DNA of 64,000 nt from positions 1,612,001-1,676,000 of the forward strand of contig JBAJFE010000060.1 in NCBI GenBank assembly GCA_037903355.1, given 5' to 3'. Both the position numbers and the translations under genes were made by a program. Of this stretch, positions 60,859 to 64,000 are shown one piece after another (positions within the stretch are counted from its first letter, which is position 1; every line of letters begins with the position of its first letter). The DNA comes from Trichuris trichiura (taxonomy: Eukaryota; Nematoda; Enoplea; Trichinellida; Trichuridae). The notes under the pieces are model-generated. The model was not told the origin of the DNA and did no database searches. It saw nothing but the letters and a program-made list of their open reading frames with translations.

Positions 60859-62734
60859 AATCTTTACCTGAAAACCCTTAGTCTTACGGTAAACAGGCAA
60901 TTTGCCCTTTTTTCCACTCTTTCACCGCCACGACGCTTATCGACGACAATTTTTTCTGGACTAAAAGCAATTTTGGTCCTGAAATTTTAAAATAAGAGAT
61001 AAAATTTTGCTGTTTTGGTTTTTTTCAATTCTCTCAGCGAGCAGTAGCCTCTTATGCTGTATTTAACAGCCGAGAGACTAGTACAGTTGGCTCCGTCAAA
61101 TCGCGAAAGCTGTTTAGCAGCTAATGAAAGTACAGGCATTCATATCCGTACATTTCTTGCCTTTATAAGCAGCTTGATTTGCCTCGCGGCAATTAATGAA
61201 AGTGCCGTAGTATCTAGCCTAATGAACAAATTCGACGAATCATTTTTTGCGTTTGGCAGCATTTCTGTCAGAGATGATTAAGTGAATAGCCACCTGCAGT
61301 TTTCGAAGCAAGAAAATAACTCTTTATAAATAGCGTTTTTGTTTAAGTGAACTTAGGTACGCTTTAAGTTTTTCTTACAGTATCAGCTTTTGTACATAAA
61401 TAAATTGATAGATTTTTGTTGTAAAAAGTGCTACGGTCAGCGTTCGTACGACTGCTTCTCGAAATATGTAACGCTTCTTTCCATAATGTACGTTAACTAT
61501 TGAACTATTAATCTGAATATTTCAAAATTGTGCTGCACTTGCTTGATCTTAAGTTTCTAAGATGTTGATATAGTTTTTTTTACAATACAATGCCTTCGTG
61601 ACACAAATGAACGTTCTACCCACCATAAGTGATCAGCATTATGCGTTTCAATTTCGTAAAGACCGTAGACGACTTTTCCCGTTTTAGTGTGTGTTGGTAT
61701 CTGTAATTAAACGAAACAATTACTCTACCAACAGATGAATGAGCGATTTTTAAGAAAAGTACAGAACCAACGTGTACTGAGCCTATTACAGAGCGCTCCG
61801 AAAGCTCTGGGCACATAAAACGATAATGGCGAATTTCATAGTAGATCTTCAGATTCACGGGTTTGGCCTGTTGGATGTATCTGTAAGTAAACTTCAAAGT
61901 GCCCTACCAACGTATGGATGAGCAAATTGTAAGAGAAAATACAGAAAATACGAAACGTACGGTATACAAATTGTTCTGTATTTTGGACATTTTGGATTTG
62001 CTGTTTCTCTATTCTCATTAAAGCGGACATTTTGCTGGCTCAGTTTTCTTCAGTTCTTCCAGTCAGCAATAGTTCTCCGCGCTTTTGTTAACTGGTTAAG
62101 ATAGTACGAGCATTAATAGAAACCTAACAGTAACAAGCAATTTACCTTCTACGGCGATGAGCAGTTCTAGCCTAATGAATGAGTTTCAAAAATCATCAGT
62201 GTTACGCAAATTTAGTTCTTATTTCAGAAGCGGGTAATAGCGCGGTGAAATTTTGAAGCCGCTTTAAGGTTTAAATGAAGTTTTTAACACAGGCAAATCA
62301 AGGAAACGTTCTCGCCTTCAGATTTTGTTTTTTGACTTTTTGTGCAGCGATAGTCCTAACAAAGTTCGTACTTTGCACTTGGAAACGGACAGGTACTTAA
62401 GAAGTATCGTTACGAAGAAGTTTTACGATAAACTTGAATTATGGGGGCAGGCACAAGCGGATCTGCTTCAAGATGTCAATATTGAAAAGATCTCCCGCTA
62501 CAATGTTCTATTTTATTAGCACACTTCGCAACTACAGGACCGATGTTCCTTTCGGTGTTCAATCATCACATTTCATTGAAAAATTTAAAAGACGAGCGAA
62601 CTATTATAAATTATGGTAATCGTCATGCAAAACCCACAAGCAATAGGTACGGTAGGTGAACTTGAGGGCGGCAGTCGACCGTATGATCTTATTTGAAAAC
62701 AAGAAATGAAATGACGATCAACATAAAATAAATT
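60859..62734. other. Intergenic with degraded repeats
   Basis: No gene recognised. Two segments about 1 kb apart (around 61025-61240 and 62045-62200) share short blocks (CTAGCCTAATGAA; translated SSLMN-F) and may be a decayed duplication. The stretch 61654-61945 is related to the foldback element at 48.7 kb. An open frame at 62325-62519 is unsupported. Confidence 0.4.
61654..61945. repeat. Direct pair related to the 48.7-kb foldback element
   Basis: Two diverged copies of the same block (TATCTGTAATTAAAC..., CTACCAAC, GATGAATGAGC, then AAGAAAA and ACAG) at about 61698-61765 and 61875-61945, both in the same orientation. The left flank (GACTTTTCCCGTTTTAGTG, 61671-61689) also matches the arm of the 48.7-kb element. 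It looks like a decayed or rearranged copy in which the second arm is now direct. Confidence 0.6.
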
Positions 62735-64000
62735 TTAGCATGAAACATTGAAACTTAAGATCGAGGCAATCTCATGGGGCAGTTCATTTTGAACGGCTGC
62801 CAATTGGTGATATATACCTTCGGCTATGGCCAGTACCTCGTGCACATTTATGTTCATCGATAAACTGTTGACATGCTAAAATTAAAAATACGAGTATGGG
62901 CTTTCAAAATTTTCAAACTACCTTTAAAATGTCCGAAAATCCAAACCGTTGCGCAAGAATGTACTCCTTTTGAGTTTCAAGAATCGCAAGGCATATAAGA
63001 AGGTGAAAATTCGTATCAATGCAATCTGTCCATAAAACCTAAAAAGTTGGCATTTCGCAAATTGACTTTTACGCGGCCGTTTGCTTACCTCCCACAATAG
63101 GAAGATGTCCTCAAAGGAAAATTCCCGCTTGAAAAGAATCAATATCCAACGAAAACAGAAGAACATATTTTGCGATCCATTTCTATCTGCAACAACGGAA
63201 TTCAAGTAAGCAACCCGCGTACAGCAAAGCGTAACGCTTCAACTAACGAAAATAATCGCTCAGCTCCGGATCGACCACTTCAAGAAGACATTTCAACTGC
63301 TTTAGCTGAGTTTTAATGCTCAGCTGATCGCTGTAGAAGTTCCTTTCGCACCTGTTCATAAAACCCACAAAAGCCCAAAAGCTGTCAACTTCGTCTCCAA
63401 ATATATAAACAAGCGGAGACAAAAGATCCGACATCCCTTGCACATAACCTGAAAATCATCTATTTTTGAAATCGTCACTTGAGGATTATTGTATACACTT
63501 GCCAAGATCAAAATTGTACATCATATAAGTCATAAGTACATCGTGCAACAACGTCAAGTTTTCATTGTCGTCGCCTTGAAAGAATTCGTGGTTTCTATCA
63601 GTTCGAATAACGTCTTTTTCTAAAAAAAAAAATTCAACAGGGTCACGCCCATAGGCGACGGATGCCTGTGGACTCTACCGATAATATCTCTGAACTTTCG
63701 ATGATCCGACCAACGACTCTCCTGGTCGGCTGTCACACTTTTCCACTGAGTTTTGAGAATACGGTAACTTTCGATTAGCTGCTTTTGCCTTTCCATACAT
63801 TTGGATTCCGGCCAACTCCAATCGTAGCAACCAAGCAGATATTTCCATACTTCCTTGCGCAACTCGTGTTGTATACCCTAATATGCGAACAAGTTTGCAA
63901 CAATGCTAATTTGGGGCCGCCGCGACAATACCCCTTTAAAAATTGTCTGCTTCACCTCGGATGGATTGATTATGGAACCATCCTCGTTTTTACAGCTTTT
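62735..64000 (-). CDS. TBC1D15: TBC1D15/17-type Rab GTPase-activating protein, 3' part
   Basis: Minus-strand exons: 63932-64000 (cut by the window edge), 63679-63877, 63503-63619, 63248-63448, 63089-63186, 62922-63038 and 62735-62875 (stop TAA at 62735-62737), about 313 residues. This is most of the TBC domain of a TBC1D15/17-like GAP (Rab7/Rab11-directed, late endosome and mitochondria in vertebrates). Matches: GGIQHELRKEVWKYLLG, IIEKDVIRTDR with the arginine finger, LLHDVLMTYMMYNFDLG, YVQGMSDLLSPL with the glutamine finger, FFCFRWILILFKREFSFEDI and NFHLLICLAIL. Both catalytic fingers are present, so the GAP should be active. It ends soon after the TBC domain (HEIASILSFNVSC), without the long C-terminal tail of vertebrate TBC1D15. 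The intron after FDL-G begins with GCAAGT. Confidence 0.94.

Overview
This is animal nuclear DNA: conserved metazoan genes split by mostly short GT-AG introns (many of 44-84 bp), separated by repeat-rich intergenic sequence. The compact introns, together with acceptor-like AG signals lying 3-19 bases upstream of several start codons (compatible with spliced-leader trans-splicing), fit a nematode best. A YTH-like gene, a family missing from Caenorhabditis, would favour an early-branching (Dorylaimia-type) nematode. That placement is inference; no searches could be run. All gene models were built by hand from splice signals and remembered family alignments.

Layout from left to right. 1-2.2 kb: nothing recognised. 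2.2-2.9 kb (minus): a core-binding factor beta homologue. 7.5-8.1 kb (minus): a single-exon, divergent YTH-domain protein that seems to lack the m6A aromatic cage. 11.2-18.6 kb (minus): a complete 12-exon FHOD-class formin. 20.0-22.6 kb: a decayed Tigger/pogo DNA transposon with intact terminal repeats. 23.1-29.5 kb (minus): a roughly 1,346-residue Ser-rich, acidic protein of unknown function with a repeated W-x-Q-F-C-x-Y motif. 31.4-32.9 kb: a truncated Penelope-like retroelement. 33.6-34.2 kb (minus): a two-LIM protein.

35.8-40.6 kb (plus): a 14-exon RanBP9/10 homologue. 41.1-46.4 kb (plus): tRNA-dihydrouridine synthase DUS2, with a nearly full-length Penelope-like element in one intron. 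47.9-53.2 kb (plus): a GM130/GOLGA2 golgin homologue. 53.9-54.7 kb (minus): a single-exon protein with two dsRNA-binding domains. 56.3-56.9 kb (minus): a single-pass membrane protein with a basic tail. 58.6-59.3 kb (plus): two weak candidates, a membrane-exon pair and a small secreted peptide. 59.7-60.9 kb: a broken class II histone deacetylase pseudogene. 62.7-64.0 kb (minus): the 3' part of a TBC1D15/17-type Rab GAP, cut by the window edge.

The genes look like ordinary housekeeping neighbours rather than one pathway: cytoskeleton (formin), ubiquitin ligase scaffold (RanBP9), tRNA modification (DUS2), Golgi tethering (GM130) and Rab control (TBC1D15). Four RNA-binding genes (YTH-like, DUS2 with its C-terminal dsRNA-binding domain, the two-dsRBD protein, and CBF-beta indirectly via RUNX/DNA) carry no visible functional link. 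The non-genic space is rich in foldback (palindromic) repeats; at least three families recur within the window.
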